Source: Coprococcus phoceensis
GTDB lineage: Bacteria > Bacillota > Clostridia > Lachnospirales > Lachnospiraceae
Reading direction: 5' to 3'
Assembly (NCBI RefSeq): GCF_900104635.1
Contig: NZ_FNWC01000002.1
Span: 1-5,865, forward strand
Length of the DNA stretch: 5,865 nt
How positions within the stretch are numbered: position 1 is the stretch's first letter; each line of letters opens with the position of its first letter. Made by a program: the position numbers and the translations under genes. Positions 5,666 through 5,865 of the stretch are shown piece after piece. Below the pieces are notes generated by a model, which saw nothing but the letters and a program-made list of their open reading frames with translations, searched no databases and had not been told where the DNA came from.

Positions 5666-5689
5666 GGAGTTCGATTCTCTCATCCCCTG
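5666..5689 (+). repeat. attR: displaced 24-bp tRNA-Trp 3' end
   Basis: An exact copy of 268-291. Upstream of 5666 the sequence no longer resembles a tRNA, so this is the orphaned 3' end carried past the element, not a second gene. The apparent native terminator of the rRNA-tRNA operon follows after one unpaired base, which supports this as the original chromosomal junction. Confidence 0.92.
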
Positions 5690-5690
5690 T

Positions 5691-5726
5691 TACAAAAAAA
5701 CCGCGTGTTTACGCGGTTTTTTTGTA
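5691..5726 (+). terminator. Strong symmetrical terminator next to attR
   Basis: A perfect 16-bp stem pairs 5691-5706 with 5711-5726 around loop GTTT. Its core is CCGCGT/ACGCGG, flanked by seven A on one side and seven T on the other, so it could terminate in both directions. It is probably the original end of the rRNA-tRNA-Trp operon, separated from it by the element, and now ends the rep-int transcript. Confidence 0.9.
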
Positions 5727-5865
5727 CCGTATTGTATACTAGTGTGCTGTATCATTCATATTTCGCATAATGACTTGCCTGAATTCCACTCTACTGCGTT
5801 GTCGTCAATCGACGATGCCACCGCATCGCCTCACTCCGCCGCCTTGCAGACTGAAAATTCATTCT
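5727..5865. other. Chromosomal flank, GC-rich end with overlapping hairpins; no gene assigned
   Basis: The first half is mixed in composition; the part from about 5790 is clearly GC-richer than the element. TCGTC/GACGA (5802-5806 and 5811-5815, loop AATC) and CGATGC/GCATCG (5813-5818 and 5823-5828, loop CACC) are hairpins that share three bases and so exclude each other. No start with a ribosome binding site is seen on either strand. It may be a dispersed intergenic repeat or the edge of a structured RNA. Confidence 0.4.

Larger units (their letters stand above)
292..5689 (+). mobile_element. Integrative mobilizable element with a rolling-circle plasmid backbone, in tRNA-Trp
   Basis: A 5398-bp unit is bounded by the 24-bp tRNA repeat. 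It carries a tyrosine integrase (4346-5572), a replication initiator with HUH and SF3 helicase domains (3140-4309), a MobV relaxase (1184-2260), a DUF3784 membrane protein (532-864), an unrecognised 119-aa protein (2509-2868), a probable oriT (about 1027-1089) and a probable double-strand origin (about 2914-3063). All genes are on the plus strand. There is no coupling protein or type IV secretion gene, so any transfer must borrow a helper element. Ends, integrase and target are seen in the sequence; mobility and autonomous replication are inferred from the families. In the circle, the int 3' side would join the DUF3784 side across attP. Confidence 0.9.

Noticed and set aside
5666..5689. A second tRNA or tRNA pseudogene at the right end.
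   Set aside because: Only the 24 bases shared with the tRNA-Trp 3' end are present, with no other tRNA arms, as expected for attR.
5659..5865. An open frame from ATG 5659 that runs off the window end.
   Set aside because: It starts inside the attR region, has no ribosome binding site, reads straight through a 16-bp terminator stem, and its translation has no recognisable features.
1..5865. CRISPR array, toxin-antitoxin pair, restriction system, or conjugation genes.
   Set aside because: No regularly spaced repeat array and no proteins with those motifs are present.

Overview
The window is a junction between a chromosomal rRNA operon and a compact integrated mobile element. Bases 1 to about 93 are the 3' end of a 23S rRNA gene. 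They are followed by a short spacer and a tRNA-Trp (anticodon CCA, 221-291). The rRNA sequence, low GC, strong AGGAGG-type ribosome binding sites and protein families (DUF3784, MobV, Rep_2-like, Tn916-type integrase) point to a gut-type Clostridia, most likely a Lachnospiraceae. That placement is inference; no species can be named from this window.

From 292 to 5689 lies a 5398-bp element bounded by an exact 24-bp direct repeat. The left copy (268-291) is the 3' end of the tRNA gene. The right copy (5666-5689) is the displaced tRNA end, and the apparent native terminator follows two bases later (5691-5726). Left to right the element holds: its own terminator just inside attL; three GGTACC-core repeats, matched by two more at the right end (probable integrase arm sites); a three-helix DUF3784 membrane protein; a non-coding block with two large inverted repeats and a probable oriT; a promoter and a MobV relaxase with a terminator; an unrecognised 119-aa protein; a probable double-strand replication origin with iterons and a perfect 16-bp hairpin; a two-domain replication initiator (HUH nuclease plus SF3/AAA helicase, as in CRESS-DNA virus and pCRESS-type plasmid Reps); and a tyrosine recombinase.

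Together this reads as an integrative and mobilizable element that is also a rolling-circle plasmid. Int would move it between the tRNA-Trp site and a circle, Rep would replicate the circle from the hairpin origin, and MobV would nick oriT for transfer using another element's conjugation channel. No conjugation machinery, excisionase, resistance gene or conventional toxin-antitoxin pair is visible. The only candidate cargo genes are the DUF3784 protein and the 119-aa protein.

Right of the element, 5727-5865 is chromosomal flank. Its last ~75 bases are clearly more GC-rich than the element, contain two overlapping hairpins, and show no supportable gene.
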